DNA of 64,000 bases from BOG-908 sp964244615 (GCA_964244615.1 CAXTJP010000006.1:1-64000), one strand, 5' to 3'; shown: positions 38,066 through 47,300, counted from the first letter of the stretch. Translations and numbers: made by a program. The notes: generated by a model from the sequence alone, not told the origin.

Positions 38066-38836
38066 TCAATGGGTGGCGTTGGTGAGCGTGGGCTGGCTGC
38101 CGCGGCGGTCCTGGCGCGCCGCCTCGATCTCGGAGGCGAGGTTCTGCCGGTAGAGGCTGCGGAACGTGGCGTAGGGGTCGAGCGCCCCGGCCTTTACCCG
38201 GTCCAGGTCGGTCAGGTAGCGGGACCGGGTGTCGATCGCGCCCAGCCCGAACCGGGCCCAGTTCAGCGTCAGCAGGCCGTAGCCGCGCGGCACGTAGGTG
38301 AACGGGTCGAGCGCGATGTCGGCGGCGAAGCCGGCCGCGGCCCGCGGGCTGCTCGGGCCCAGCACCGGCAGGAACAGGAACGGTCCCGACGGCACGCCCC
38401 ACAGCGCCAGGGTGATGCCGAAATTGGTGTCGTGCGCGGCGTAGCCCCAGCCTTTCGCCACGTCGAAGATGCCCAGGCCCCCGGCGGTCGAGTTGATCAG
38501 GAACCGCATGAACGTGTCGCCGGCGCGTCGCGGGTTGGCCTGGCTCACGTCGTCGGCGAACAGGACCGGACTGGACAGGTTGGCCAGCACGTTGTGCAGC
38601 CCGGTGCGAACGGGTGTGGGCACGACGTAGACGTAGCCCTGCGCGATCGGCTTCAGCGTGTAGCGGTCGATCTTGTCGTTCACGCCGTAGAAGAACCGGT
38701 TGGTCGGCTCCAGCGGGTCATTGGTCTGCTGGTACTCCTGGGTCGCCTCCGCGTCCGTGGCCGGCGGCTTTGTGGCGCAGGCGCTGAGCGCCAGGGCGGC
38801 GGCGAGGATGGTGGCAGGCTGCAGAAGCTTTCTCAT
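38066..38836 (-). CDS. mlaA: MlaA (VacJ) outer-membrane lipoprotein
   Basis: A 256-residue lipoprotein with lipobox LSAC (Cys20) and the MlaA domain: NDPLEPTNRFFYGVNDKIDRY split by turns, YVVPTPVRTGLHNVLANLSS, FMRFLINSTAGGLGIFDVA, LALWGVPSGPFLFLPVLGPSS and IDTRSRYLTDLD. MlaA removes mislocalised phospholipid from the outer leaflet and hands it to MlaC. ATG 38836 is preceded by GAGGG. A longer upstream frame lacks any signal and is rejected. Confidence 0.94.
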   Translation of the reverse strand: MRKLLQPATILAAALALSACATKPPATDAEATQEYQQTNDPLEPTNRFFYGVNDKIDRYTLKPIAQGYVYVVPTPVRTGLHNVLANLSSPVLFADDVSQANPRRAGDTFMRFLINSTAGGLGIFDVAKGWGYAAHDTNFGITLALWGVPSGPFLFLPVLGPSSPRAAAGFAADIALDPFTYVPRGYGLLTLNWARFGLGAIDTRSRYLTDLDRVKAGALDPYATFRSLYRQNLASEIEAARQDRRGSQPTLTNATH

Positions 38837-39026
38837 GAAAGACCCTCGACCGGTTTTCGCACTGACTGGATGGTCCGGCCTCCCGGGCCGGCTGCAGCCC
38901 ACAGCCTTCTTAGCATTTCGAGCTGGCGCTGTAACGTGACGCCGCGGTGCTGGCAATCCGGCCGTCTCGCATCCGCCCTCGGCCGTACCTCTTGCAGCCG
39001 GGCGGATTAAGGCTTCATGAACGGGC

Positions 39027-40013
39027 ATGGACATCCATCCTGTCACGCAAGACCGGCCGGACGCTACCCTGGAGCGGTGGCTGACCGGCCCTCGTTTCAA
39101 CCGGCTGCCGGCTCCCGGGGCGCAGGACGCGGCCCCCGCGCTCAGCTTCGAGTTCTTCCCCCCGAAAACCGAGGCGCTGGAAGCCCAGCTCTGGACCTGT
39201 GTCCGGCGGCTGGAGCGGCTGCAGCCGCGCTTCGTCTCTGTCACCTACGGCGCGGGCGGCAGCACGCAGGCCCGCACCCACGCGACGGTCACCCGCATCG
39301 TGCGCGAGACAAGCCTCGTGCCTGCCGCTCACCTGACCTGCGTCGGCGCCTCGTGCGGCGAGGTGGACGACGTGGCCCGCGCCTACTGGGATGCGGGCGT
39401 CAGGCACATCGTGGCGCTGCGGGGCGATTCGGCGGCCGAGGGCCCCTACGAGCCGCATCCTGGCGGCTATGCCTATGCGAGCGACCTGGTTGCCGGGCTG
39501 CGCCGGGTGGCGCCGTTCGAGATCACGGTTGCCGCCTACCCGGAGATGCACCCGACGGCGGAGAACGCGGGCGCGGACCTCGACCACCTCAAGCGCAAGC
39601 TGGATGCCGGCGCCGCGCGCGCCATCACCCAGTATTTCTTCGACGCCGACGTGTTCCTGCGTTTCCTGGACCGCTGCCTGGCCGCCGGCATCACCGCGCC
39701 GATCGTGCCGGGCATCATGCCCGTGTCGAATTTCGCGCAAGCGAAGAAATTCTCGGACGCTTGCGGCACGACGGTGCCGGACTGGATGGCGCGGCTGTTC
39801 GAGGGGACCGAGGACGACCCCGAAACCCGCCGCATCGTCGCCGCCGTGGTCGCCGCCGAGCAGGTGCGCGTGCTGCAGGCCAACGGGGTGGACGAGTTCC
39901 ACTTCTACACGCTGAACCGGCCGGACCTGACCTACGCCATCGCGCACATCCTCGGCGTCCGGCCGCGCGGCGTGTCCGACCGCCACCGCGACACGGGAGT
40001 GCAGAATGGCTGA
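39027..40013 (+). CDS. metF: methylenetetrahydrofolate reductase
   Basis: A 328-residue flavoprotein reducing 5,10-methylene-THF to 5-methyl-THF for methionine synthesis. Landmarks are LSFEFFPPKTEALE, VSVTYGAGGS, AHLTCVGAS, IVALRGDSA, GAARAITQYFFDADVFLRF and PIVPGIMPV, with HFYTLNRPDL near the end. There is no SAM-II or SAH riboswitch pattern in the 190-base region before it. It overlaps the downstream SDR gene by 8 bases. Confidence 0.96.
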   Translation: MDIHPVTQDRPDATLERWLTGPRFNRLPAPGAQDAAPALSFEFFPPKTEALEAQLWTCVRRLERLQPRFVSVTYGAGGSTQARTHATVTRIVRETSLVPAAHLTCVGASCGEVDDVARAYWDAGVRHIVALRGDSAAEGPYEPHPGGYAYASDLVAGLRRVAPFEITVAAYPEMHPTAENAGADLDHLKRKLDAGAARAITQYFFDADVFLRFLDRCLAAGITAPIVPGIMPVSNFAQAKKFSDACGTTVPDWMARLFEGTEDDPETRRIVAAVVAAEQVRVLQANGVDEFHFYTLNRPDLTYAIAHILGVRPRGVSDRHRDTGVQNG

Positions 40014-40770
40014 TTTCTCGGGCAAGGTGGTGATCGTCACCGGCGCCGGCACGGGTATCGGCGCGGCCACCGTGCAGCGCCTCGCGCGGGATGGCGCCAG
40101 CGTGGTGCTGGCCGGGCGGCGCGCCGACAAGCTGCACGGTGTCGCCGCCGGCCTGGCGCCGGAACGCACGCTGGTGCAGCCGGCCGACGTGTCGGACGAG
40201 GCGGCCGCCGCGCATCTGGTGGACGCCACCCTGCAGCGCTTCGGTCGGCTGGACGTGCTGGTGAACAACGCGGGCGTGGCCACGTTCGGCGGCTTCCTCG
40301 ATCTCGGCCTGGACGAGTATCGCAAGATCATGGCGACCAACGTGGACGGCGTGATCTACTGCACCCGCGCCGCCATGCCGCATCTGCTGGAAAGCCGCGG
40401 CAACGTGGTGAACGTCTCCTCGGTCTCGGGCATCGGCGGCGATTGGGGCCTGGCCTACTACAACACCTCGAAGGGCGCGGTGAGCAACCTGACCCGCTCG
40501 CTCGCCATGGAGTTCGGCGGCCGCGGCGTGCGGGTGAACGCGGTCAACCCCAGCCTGACCGTCACCGACATGTCGGAGGGCCTGACCAGCAACCCCGACA
40601 TGATGGCCAAGTTCATGGACCGCAGCCCGCTCGGCCGCGGCGCGGAGCCCGCCGACGTGGCCGACGTCATCGCCTTCCTGGCGAGCGACGATGCGCGCTT
40701 CGTGACGGGGGTGAACCTGCCGGTGGATGGCGGTGTATCCGCGTCGAACGGGCAGCCGCGGATGTTGTGA
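40006..40770 (+). CDS. short-chain dehydrogenase/reductase
   Basis: A 254-residue classical SDR with NAD(P)-binding TGAGTGIGAATVQRL, NNAGVA, the catalytic Ser in NVSSVSGIGG and YNTSK (Tyr and Lys), ending in VTGVNLPVDGG. An Arg after the first strand (GRRADK) hints at NADP preference. Translationally coupled to metF by an 8-base overlap, but substrate is not deducible; a link to folate or one-carbon metabolism is only suggested by position. Confidence 0.9.
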   Translation: MADFSGKVVIVTGAGTGIGAATVQRLARDGASVVLAGRRADKLHGVAAGLAPERTLVQPADVSDEAAAAHLVDATLQRFGRLDVLVNNAGVATFGGFLDLGLDEYRKIMATNVDGVIYCTRAAMPHLLESRGNVVNVSSVSGIGGDWGLAYYNTSKGAVSNLTRSLAMEFGGRGVRVNAVNPSLTVTDMSEGLTSNPDMMAKFMDRSPLGRGAEPADVADVIAFLASDDARFVTGVNLPVDGGVSASNGQPRML

Positions 40771-41054
40771 GGCGGTAGAGTTGAATGCATTTTCGTTGAC
40801 GTAATGAAATTCTGCCAGAACACACTCTGGTTTTTGTTACGTTTCCAGCTGCTTGTCATGCAGGGTACTGGGTCTCAGATTTTGCGACTGCCAAGGTCTG
40901 CCAGACGGGCTTCTGTGGCTGACTTTCAGACCAGAAGCATTCCACCTACTCATATTCGGCATTATTTGGTCCTTCGCCTTGTATGTTGGGTTTTGCTCAC
41001 AGCTGTGTGGGTTCCACCGTCAGACGCCATGCAGCGGAAGCGGTAGAATAGCAG
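40771..41054. other. A/T-richer intergenic stretch after the SDR gene
   Basis: About 284 bases, clearly less GC-rich than the surroundings. It holds a small T-tailed hairpin at 40815-40836. Reading frames here are short and lack coding features or a ribosome site. It may be residue of a lost gene or element. Confidence 0.4.
40815..40836 (+). terminator. intrinsic terminator after the SDR gene
   Basis: CCAGA ACACAC TCTGG followed by TTTTTG. The stem is only 5 base pairs, but the T-tract is clear and it lies 45 bases after the stop. Confidence 0.45.
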
Positions 41055-41600
41055 TTACGGCATGCCCTGAAACACCTCCGACACCTGCGCCACCGTCACG
41101 CCCAGCTTGCGTATCGTGGTGTGGTTCATCATCGCTCCCCCCTCCATCAGGTACATCCACTGGTCCATGACCACGTTCTTCAGTGGGTTCCCGGGCGATA
41201 GCGCCAGCACCCAGCGCCAGTGGAACGCCCGGCCGGCCGCCGTGCCGTGCGCCTCGCCCACCATGTCGTTCGCCGTTGCGGTAAACGCGCCCGGTCCGGC
41301 GCGGCGCAGGTGCCAGTCGCGGTGTTGCACGCTGCCGTCGCCGAGCGTCAGCGTCTGCACCATGTGGAGCGTGCCGTCCGGCTGCGGCGTGCCCACGCAG
41401 TCGGTGACCACCGTGTCGGTCGGCGCGCCGCCGCGGTTCTCGATCACGCCCCAGCTGCGATGGTGGCCGGTCCAGAAGGCCACGGCGTCGAAGCCGGGCT
41501 GCGTGCCGGCGAAGCTGCCGACCGGTTTGTGGCCGCAACCGCCCAGGGTCGGTGCGGCCAGGGTCAGTGCGGCCAAGGCGAGCAGTGTGGGGCGGCGCAT
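41055..41600 (-). CDS. DUF3833 family lipoprotein
   Basis: A 181-residue lipoprotein: signal LLALAALTLAAPTLGGC with lipobox LGGC (Cys22). The DUF3833 pattern follows: RSWGVIENRGG, DGSVQHRDWHLRRAGPGAF, ATANDMVGEAHGTAAGRAF, VVMDQWMYLMEGG and a closing RKLGVTVAQVSEVF. The family is predicted to be periplasmic/outer-membrane with a beta-barrel lipocalin-like shape; function is not established. It is divergent from uvrD with an 81-base gap. Confidence 0.85.
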   Translation of the reverse strand: MRRPTLLALAALTLAAPTLGGCGHKPVGSFAGTQPGFDAVAFWTGHHRSWGVIENRGGAPTDTVVTDCVGTPQPDGTLHMVQTLTLGDGSVQHRDWHLRRAGPGAFTATANDMVGEAHGTAAGRAFHWRWVLALSPGNPLKNVVMDQWMYLMEGGAMMNHTTIRKLGVTVAQVSEVFQGMP

Positions 41601-41681
41601 GGCGGCGGTCCTCGGGTCGCGGGGTTTCTAGAGGTGTCCGGCTGTCCTATAGAAGTGGGCGGCGAACGGCACCCCGGAAGC

Positions 41682-43859
41682 ATGACCGACTACCTGGCGA
41701 AACTGAACGAGGAACAGCGGCTGGCGGTGGAAACCGTCGACGGGCCGCTGCTGGTGCTGGCCGGCGCCGGCACCGGCAAGACGCGCGTGCTGACCACGCG
41801 GTTCGCGCACATCCTGCTGACCCGCCGCGCCTTCCCGAACCAGGTGCTGGCCGTCACCTTCACCAACAAGGCGGCGCGCGAGATGCGCGAGCGTGTGTCG
41901 TCCCTGCTCGGCCAGCCGGCGGAGGGGCTGTGGCTCGGCACCTTCCACGCGCTGTGCGCGCGCATGCTGCGACGCCACGCCGAGCATTTCGGCCTCACCT
42001 CCAGCTTCTCGATCCTGGACACCGACGACCAGCTCCGTCTGCTCAAGCAGGTGATGGAGGCGCTGCGCATCGACGCCAAGCGCTGGGCGCCCCCCGCGGT
42101 GATGGGCCTGCTGCAACGCTGGAAGGATCGCGGCCAGACCCCGGAACGCGTGCCGGCGGGCGAGGAGGGCGATTTCGCCGGCGGCCGGCTGCGCGAGGTC
42201 TACGCCCAGTACCAACTTCGGCTGCGCGCGCTGAACGCCGCCGATTTCGGCGACCTGCTGCTGCACGTGACGGAAATCCTGCGCGCCCAGCCGGACGTGC
42301 TGGCGCAGTACCACCGCAGCTTCCGCTACATCCTGGTGGACGAGTACCAGGACACCAACGTGGTGCAATACCTGTGGCTGCGCCTGCTGGCACAGCAATC
42401 GAAGAACATCTGCTGCGTCGGCGACGACGACCAGTCGATCTACTCCTGGCGCGGCGCGGAAGTGGAAAACATCCTGCGCTTCGAACATGATTTCCCCGGC
42501 GCCCGCATCGTGCGGCTGGAGCAGAACTACCGCTCCACCGCCCCCATCCTGGGGGCCGCCGCCGGGCTGATCGCCAACAACGCGGGGCGGCTGGGCAAGA
42601 CCTTGCGCTCCGGCCTGGCGGACGCCGCCGGCGAGAAGGTGAGCGTCGTCAGCCTGTGGGATTCGGACGAGGAGGCGCGCATGGTCGGCGAGCGCGTGGA
42701 GCGCCTGCAGCGCGAGGGCTGCAAGCTGGCCGACATGGCGATATTGGTCCGCGCCGGCTTCCAGACACGTGCGTTCGAGGAGCGCATGATCACGCTCGCG
42801 ATCCCGTACCGCGTGGTGGGCGGGCTGCGCTTCTACGAGCGTGCCGAGATACGCGACGCCATCGCCTACATGCGCGTGCTGCGCCAGCCGAGCGACGACC
42901 TCGCCTACGAGCGTATCGTCAACGTGCCGCGTCGCGGCGTGGGCGAGGTCGCGTTGCGCGCCATGCACACGGCGGCCCGTGCGCAGCAGGTCGGCCTGTC
43001 GGTCGCCGCCGCACAGCTCGCCGCGTCCGGCGCGCTGCGCGGCCGGGTGCGCGAAGGCGTGCGCGAACTGGCCGCCGGCTTCGAGCGGTGGCGCCGCATG
43101 CTGGAGACCGACGGCCACGTGGTGACGGTCGCCACCATGCTGGACGAGAGCGGCTACACCGAGATGTGGCGCCAGGACAAATCGATCGAGGCGCCCGGGC
43201 GGCTGGAGAACCTCAAGGAGCTGGTCCGCGCGATGGCGGATTTCGAGAACCTGTCCGGCTTCCTCGACCACGTCTCGCTGGTGATGGAGAACGAGGAGCA
43301 GACCGAGGCCGACCGCATCAGCCTGATGACCCTGCACGCCGCCAAGGGGCTGGAGTTCGACAGCGTTTTCCTGCCCGGCTGGGAGGAAGGGATGTTCCCC
43401 AGCCAGCGCACCATGGACGAGAGCGGCACGAAGGGGCTGGAGGAGGAGCGTCGGCTGGCCTATGTGGGGCTGACCCGCGCACGCAAGCGCGCGGTGGTCA
43501 GCTACGCCGCCAACCGGCGCATTTACGCCAACTGGCAGAGCTCCATCCCCAGCCGCTTCGTCGACGAACTGCCCGACGCGCACGTGGAACGCGCCGGCTC
43601 CGCGGCGCTGGCACGCGACGCGCGGCTGATGGCGCCGAGCGTGTTCAACGGCGGCCCGCTGGTCGCCCGCCGCGGCACGGAGCCGTGGGAGCAGGCCGGC
43701 CGGCCGGCGCGGGCGGACAAGATCGGCGTCGGCCAGCGCGTGTTCCACGAGAAGTTCGGCTACGGCGAGGTGACGGCCAGCGAGGACGACAGGCTGGACG
43801 TGGCGTTCGAAAAGGCGGGCCAGAAGCGGGTGATGGACCGCTTCGTGGAAAAGGTCTGA
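41682..43859 (+). CDS. uvrD: UvrD/PcrA-type DNA helicase
   Basis: A 725-residue superfamily-1 3'-5' helicase. Motifs: Q-motif LNEEQRLAVE, Walker A AGAGTGKTRVL (about residues 24-34), TFTNKAAREM, Walker B ILVDEYQDTN, GDDDQSIYSWRGAE, QNYRST, TLHAAKGLEFDSVFLPGWEE and LAYVGLTRARK. The C-terminal KxGxGxV-type tudor-like tail (FHEKFGYGEVTASEDDRLDV) matches UvrD/PcrA and would contact RNA polymerase. ATG 41682 is chosen from the conserved DYLAKLNEEQ start. Roles in nucleotide excision and mismatch repair are family knowledge. Confidence 0.96.
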   Translation: MTDYLAKLNEEQRLAVETVDGPLLVLAGAGTGKTRVLTTRFAHILLTRRAFPNQVLAVTFTNKAAREMRERVSSLLGQPAEGLWLGTFHALCARMLRRHAEHFGLTSSFSILDTDDQLRLLKQVMEALRIDAKRWAPPAVMGLLQRWKDRGQTPERVPAGEEGDFAGGRLREVYAQYQLRLRALNAADFGDLLLHVTEILRAQPDVLAQYHRSFRYILVDEYQDTNVVQYLWLRLLAQQSKNICCVGDDDQSIYSWRGAEVENILRFEHDFPGARIVRLEQNYRSTAPILGAAAGLIANNAGRLGKTLRSGLADAAGEKVSVVSLWDSDEEARMVGERVERLQREGCKLADMAILVRAGFQTRAFEERMITLAIPYRVVGGLRFYERAEIRDAIAYMRVLRQPSDDLAYERIVNVPRRGVGEVALRAMHTAARAQQVGLSVAAAQLAASGALRGRVREGVRELAAGFERWRRMLETDGHVVTVATMLDESGYTEMWRQDKSIEAPGRLENLKELVRAMADFENLSGFLDHVSLVMENEEQTEADRISLMTLHAAKGLEFDSVFLPGWEEGMFPSQRTMDESGTKGLEEERRLAYVGLTRARKRAVVSYAANRRIYANWQSSIPSRFVDELPDAHVERAGSAALARDARLMAPSVFNGGPLVARRGTEPWEQAGRPARADKIGVGQRVFHEKFGYGEVTASEDDRLDVAFEKAGQKRVMDRFVEKV

Positions 43860-43881
43860 GGCGGGTGCCGGGACCCGCCCG

Positions 43882-44754
43882 TTGAAGCGCCACGCCGGCC
43901 TGCTGGAGACGGTCTCGGTGATCGTGCCGGAACAGGCCGTGCCTGCCTACGAATCGGCCATCGCGCAGGCCTGCTCGGCGGTCGGGCTGTTCGTGGTGGA
44001 CGAGGCCGCGCGGACCTGGCGCGTCGAGGGGGTGAAGGCGGTGGGCGAGGCCGAGGACGCGCTGGCTTCGGGCCTCGCGGTCGCTGGCCTGGTCAGCGGT
44101 GTTGCGGCCCCGCTGCAGCGCGCGGCGACCGAGGCCGAGGGCTGGCTGGCGCGCGTCTACTCGGCCTTCCCGGAGCAGGCGGTGGGACGGCGTTTCGCCA
44201 TCCGCGGCACGCATCTGGGCCAGCGCCGAAGGGCAGGGCGAGTGACGCTGACGGTGGATGCCGGGCTCGCCTTCGGATCGGGCGAGCACGGCAGCACGCG
44301 CGGCTGCCTGCGCGCGCTGGAGGTCGTGGCGCATCGCCGGCCCGCGCGCGTGGTGGACATGGGCTGCGGCTCCGGCATCCTGGCGATGGCGGCGGCGGCC
44401 CTGCTGCACCGGCGCGTGCTGGCGGTGGACAACGATCCGTGGTCGGTTCGGGTGACGCGACAGAACGCGGCGCTGAACGGCCTGCGCCGGCACGTGGCGG
44501 CCAGGTTGGGCCAGGGCTGGCAGGGCATGCGCGGCGCGTTGTTCGACCTGGTGCTGGCCAACATCCTGGCCCGGCCGCTCTGCCTGATGGCGCGCGACCT
44601 GGCGGCGCACCTGGCGCCGGGCGGCACGGTGATCCTGTCCGGGTTGCTCGTGTCCCAGGTGCCGATGGTGCTGGCGGCGCATCGGCGCCGTGGTTTGCGG
44701 CTGGTGCGTGTGCTGCGGGAGGGGGATTGGGCGACGATGGTGCTGCGATCATGA
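43882..44754 (+). CDS. prmA: ribosomal protein L11 methyltransferase
   Basis: A 290-residue class I SAM-dependent methyltransferase of the PrmA type. The N-terminal substrate-recognition domain is diverged. The catalytic part has LTVDAGLAFGSGEHGSTRGCL, SAM motif VVDMGCGSGILAMAAA, acidic VLAVDNDP and LVLANILARPL. It begins with TTG at 43882, 22 bases after uvrD, and its stop overlaps the next start as ATGA. The substitution LAR for the usual APP-like stretch after NIL is typical of alphaproteobacteria. Confidence 0.9.
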   Translation: MKRHAGLLETVSVIVPEQAVPAYESAIAQACSAVGLFVVDEAARTWRVEGVKAVGEAEDALASGLAVAGLVSGVAAPLQRAATEAEGWLARVYSAFPEQAVGRRFAIRGTHLGQRRRAGRVTLTVDAGLAFGSGEHGSTRGCLRALEVVAHRRPARVVDMGCGSGILAMAAAALLHRRVLAVDNDPWSVRVTRQNAALNGLRRHVAARLGQGWQGMRGALFDLVLANILARPLCLMARDLAAHLAPGGTVILSGLLVSQVPMVLAAHRRRGLRLVRVLREGDWATMVLRS

Positions 44755-46526
44755 ACGGTGAACGACTGGCCGCCACCCGGGCCGAGATGGCGCGGCAGGA
44801 CCTGGCGGCGCTGCTGGTGCCGCGGTCCGACGAGCATCTGGGCGAGTACGTGCCGCCATCGGCCGAGCGGCTGGCCTGGCTGACCGGCTTCACCGGCAGC
44901 GCCGGGCTCGCCGTGGTGTATGCCGACCACGCCTCGGTGTGGAGCGACGGCCGCTACGTCCTGCAACTGGCCAGCGAGACCGACGGCGCGCTGTGGGAGC
45001 GTCTGCACCTGATCGAGCAGCCGCCGCCGCCCGCCGTGGCGGCGCGGCTGCCGGCCGGTGCGCGCGTCGGCTACGACCCGTGGCTGATGAGCGAGGACAC
45101 GCTGGCGCGCTTCCGCGAGGCGGGGCTGACGCTGGTGGCGGTCGAGCGCAACCCGGTGGACGTGGCCTGGACCGACGCGCGCCCCGCGCCGCCGATGGCG
45201 CCGGCCGTGCCCTACGACCTGGCCCATGCCGGTGCAGCGTCGGAGCAGAAGCGCACGCAGGTCGCGTCCGTGCTGCAGGCCGACAAATGCGACGCCGTGG
45301 TGCTGAGCGACCCCGCCTCCATCGCCTGGCTGCTGAACCTGCGCGGCGACGACATCGGCTTCGTGCCCGTGGCCCTGGGCTTCGCCATCGCCCACGCCGA
45401 TGGCGGGGTGCAACTGTTCATGGAGCCCCGGAAGCTGCCGGAAGCCACGCGCGCCTGGCTGGGCAACGCCGTCGCCTGCGCTCCGCGCGCGGCGCTGCCG
45501 GCGGCCCTGGGCGCGCTGTCGGGCAAGCGCGTGCGCGTGGACGGCGCCGGCACCCCCGCCTGGTTCGCCGAGCGGCTGCGCGAAGCGGGTGCGACAATCG
45601 TGCCTGGGCAGGACCCGTGCCTGACGCTCAAGGCGGCCAAGAACGCGACCGAGCAGCAGGGCGCGCGGTCTGCGCAATCGCGCGACGCGGTGGCGCTGTG
45701 CCGCTTCCTCTACTGGCTTGAGAGCGCGGCCGGACACGAGACGGAGATGTCGGCCGCCGCCGAACTGCTGCGCCTGCGGCAGGAAGGCGCGCTGTTCCGC
45801 GGCGAGAGCTTCCCGGCGATCTCGGCCGCCGGCGAGCACGGTGCCATCATGCACTACCGTCCGTCCGAGGCGACGGACCGCGCCATTCTGCCCGACGAGG
45901 TCTACCTGATCGACAGCGGCGGCCAGTACCTGGACGGCACCACCGACGTGACGCGCACCATCTGGACCGGGCCGAGCCTGCCCACCGCCGTGCTGCGCGA
46001 GCGGTTCACCCGGGTGCTGAAGGGGCACATCGCCATCGCCACGCTGGTGTTTCCCGAAGGGGTCGCGGGCGTCCGGCTGGACGCGTTCGCGCGCGCGTCG
46101 CTGTGGCGGGCGGGGCTGGATTTCGACCACGGCACCGGACACGGCGTGGGCAGCTACCTGTCGGTGCACGAAGGCCCGGCCTCGATCTCGCCGCATCTGC
46201 GCGCCGCCCCGCTGACCCAAGGGATGATCCTGTCCAACGAGCCGGGCTTCTACCTGCCCGGCGAGTACGGGATACGGCTGGAGAACCTGCTGCTGGTGCA
46301 GGATGCGGGCCTGCCGGCCGCCACCAGGCCCTTCTTCCGCTTCGAGACGCTGACCTGGGCGCCGTTCGACCGCGTGCTGATCGAACCCGCCTTGCTGAGC
46401 GACGAGGAACGCGCCTGGCTGAACGCCTATCACGCGCGCGTCCTGGGCGAGGTCGGGCCACACCTGGACCCGCCGGTGCGCAACTGGCTGAAACAGGCCT
46501 GCGCCCCGCTGGACCACACCGCGTGA
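44751..46526 (+). CDS. pepP: aminopeptidase P family protein (Xaa-Pro aminopeptidase)
   Basis: A 591-residue M24-family metallopeptidase of the long, three-domain type, like eukaryotic cytosolic aminopeptidase P. It has two creatinase-like N-domains (LTGFTGSAGLAVVYADHASV, WLLNLRGDDIGF) and a pita-bread catalytic domain. Metal ligands are seen in YLIDSGGQYLDGTTDVTRT (two Asp), GTGHGVG (His), SNEPGFY (Glu) and RLENLL (Glu). It removes N-terminal residues before proline. It overlaps prmA (ATGA) and the thioesterase gene (GTGA). Confidence 0.94.
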   Translation: MNGERLAATRAEMARQDLAALLVPRSDEHLGEYVPPSAERLAWLTGFTGSAGLAVVYADHASVWSDGRYVLQLASETDGALWERLHLIEQPPPPAVAARLPAGARVGYDPWLMSEDTLARFREAGLTLVAVERNPVDVAWTDARPAPPMAPAVPYDLAHAGAASEQKRTQVASVLQADKCDAVVLSDPASIAWLLNLRGDDIGFVPVALGFAIAHADGGVQLFMEPRKLPEATRAWLGNAVACAPRAALPAALGALSGKRVRVDGAGTPAWFAERLREAGATIVPGQDPCLTLKAAKNATEQQGARSAQSRDAVALCRFLYWLESAAGHETEMSAAAELLRLRQEGALFRGESFPAISAAGEHGAIMHYRPSEATDRAILPDEVYLIDSGGQYLDGTTDVTRTIWTGPSLPTAVLRERFTRVLKGHIAIATLVFPEGVAGVRLDAFARASLWRAGLDFDHGTGHGVGSYLSVHEGPASISPHLRAAPLTQGMILSNEPGFYLPGEYGIRLENLLLVQDAGLPAATRPFFRFETLTWAPFDRVLIEPALLSDEERAWLNAYHARVLGEVGPHLDPPVRNWLKQACAPLDHTA

Positions 46527-46951
46527 CGGACGGCCCGGACCTGACCGACCGCGCGACGTTCCAGTACTTCTACCGGGAGAAGCTGCGCTTTTCCGACACC
46601 GACATGATCGGCCACGTGAACAACGTGGCCTTCGCCGCCCTGATGGAAAGCGGCCGGGTGAACTTCACCCGCAGCGGCGTGATCGCGAACATGCCCAACG
46701 ACGCGCTGGTGGTCATGCGACGCATGGAGCTGGACTACCGCGCGGAGCTGCACTGGCCGGCGGAGGTGGACATCGGCGCACGGCTGCTGCGTATCGGGCG
46801 AAGCTCATTCGCGGTGGGGACAAGCGTGTTCGACGGCGCGCGTTGCACGGCGACCGCGGTGACGACGCTGGTGGTGATCGATCGGGAGACCCGACGCGCG
46901 ATGCCGATTCCGGACATCGTGCGGGTTGGGATGCAAGCGGTTCTTTTTTAA
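46523..46951 (+). CDS. acyl-CoA thioesterase, 4HBT hotdog family
   Basis: A 142-residue hotdog-fold thioesterase. The active-site helix reads RFSDTDMIGHVNNVAFAALM, with the Asp and His-Val-Asn pattern of the 4HBT/FadM group, and MRRMELDYRAEL follows. GTG 46523 overlaps the aminopeptidase stop. The last residues (QAVLF and the TAA stop) are encoded by the left end of a family-1 hairpin repeat (GCAAGCGGTTCTTTTTT), so the natural C-terminus may have been altered by its arrival. Physiological acyl group unknown. Confidence 0.87.
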   Translation: MTDGPDLTDRATFQYFYREKLRFSDTDMIGHVNNVAFAALMESGRVNFTRSGVIANMPNDALVVMRRMELDYRAELHWPAEVDIGARLLRIGRSSFAVGTSVFDGARCTATAVTTLVVIDRETRRAMPIPDIVRVGMQAVLF

Positions 46952-47051
46952 AAGAACCAAAAAACTCTTGGTCGTGAGTGGTGCGTTGCAGAAACCTCCG
47001 CGACAGCATAAGCAAAAGTTTTTTGCTGCTTTTCGAAAAAGCAGACCTTGC
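46934..47051. repeat. A/T-tract hairpin element, family 1, copy C
   Basis: GGTTCTTTTTT/AAAAGAACC, then A6...T6 arms around CCTCCGCGACAGCAT, then CTGCTTTTC/GAAAAAGCAG. The core is identical to copy A. Its left end overlaps the thioesterase gene and provides its stop codon. Confidence 0.85.
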
Positions 47052-47239
47052 CTGGTCATCATCTGGTCGATGGCCACGCCCGCCGCAGCCGCATCGCTGC
47101 CAGCAGCGACGCGCGCCGCCATCGACACGGTTGTTCGCCGTAGTCTCCTGAAGCAGACCGATACGGATGGGAAATCGAGAGCTTCCAAATCCAACTGAAA
47201 AGCAGCTGACTGCCCGACCGCCAAGCCGCGCACGTTTCA
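47052..47239. other. spacer between two family-1 repeats
   Basis: Part of a 355-base gene-free stretch between the thioesterase gene and ligA. A 42-codon frame from ATG 47070 (ATPAAAASLPAATRAAI) has no ribosome site or recognisable domain. Nothing else is seen apart from the flanking repeats. Confidence 0.4.
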
Positions 47240-47300
47240 AAACCTCCGGGACATCACAACCAAAGCTTTTTGCTGCTTTTTCAAACAAGCAGGCCTAGCC
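47240..47300. repeat. A/T-tract hairpin element, family 1, half copy D
   Basis: Only the right half: AACCTCCGGGACATCAC, AAAGCTTTTT, then GCTGCTTTTT/CAAACAAGCAGG. It ends 6 bases from the ligA stop (minus strand). The first hairpin is missing. Confidence 0.65.

Noticed and set aside
38837..39026. SAM-II or SAH riboswitch before metF
   Set aside because: The expected conserved loop and pseudoknot sequences are absent; only a short GC-rich hairpin (38875-38891) is seen.
40804..41046. 80-codon plus-strand frame in the A/T-rich patch
   Set aside because: No ribosome site, no domain, overlaps a T-tailed hairpin; not convincing as a gene.
41628..46517. Long minus-strand frames opposite uvrD and the aminopeptidase
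   Set aside because: Shadows with no motifs; both plus-strand genes are complete and well conserved.
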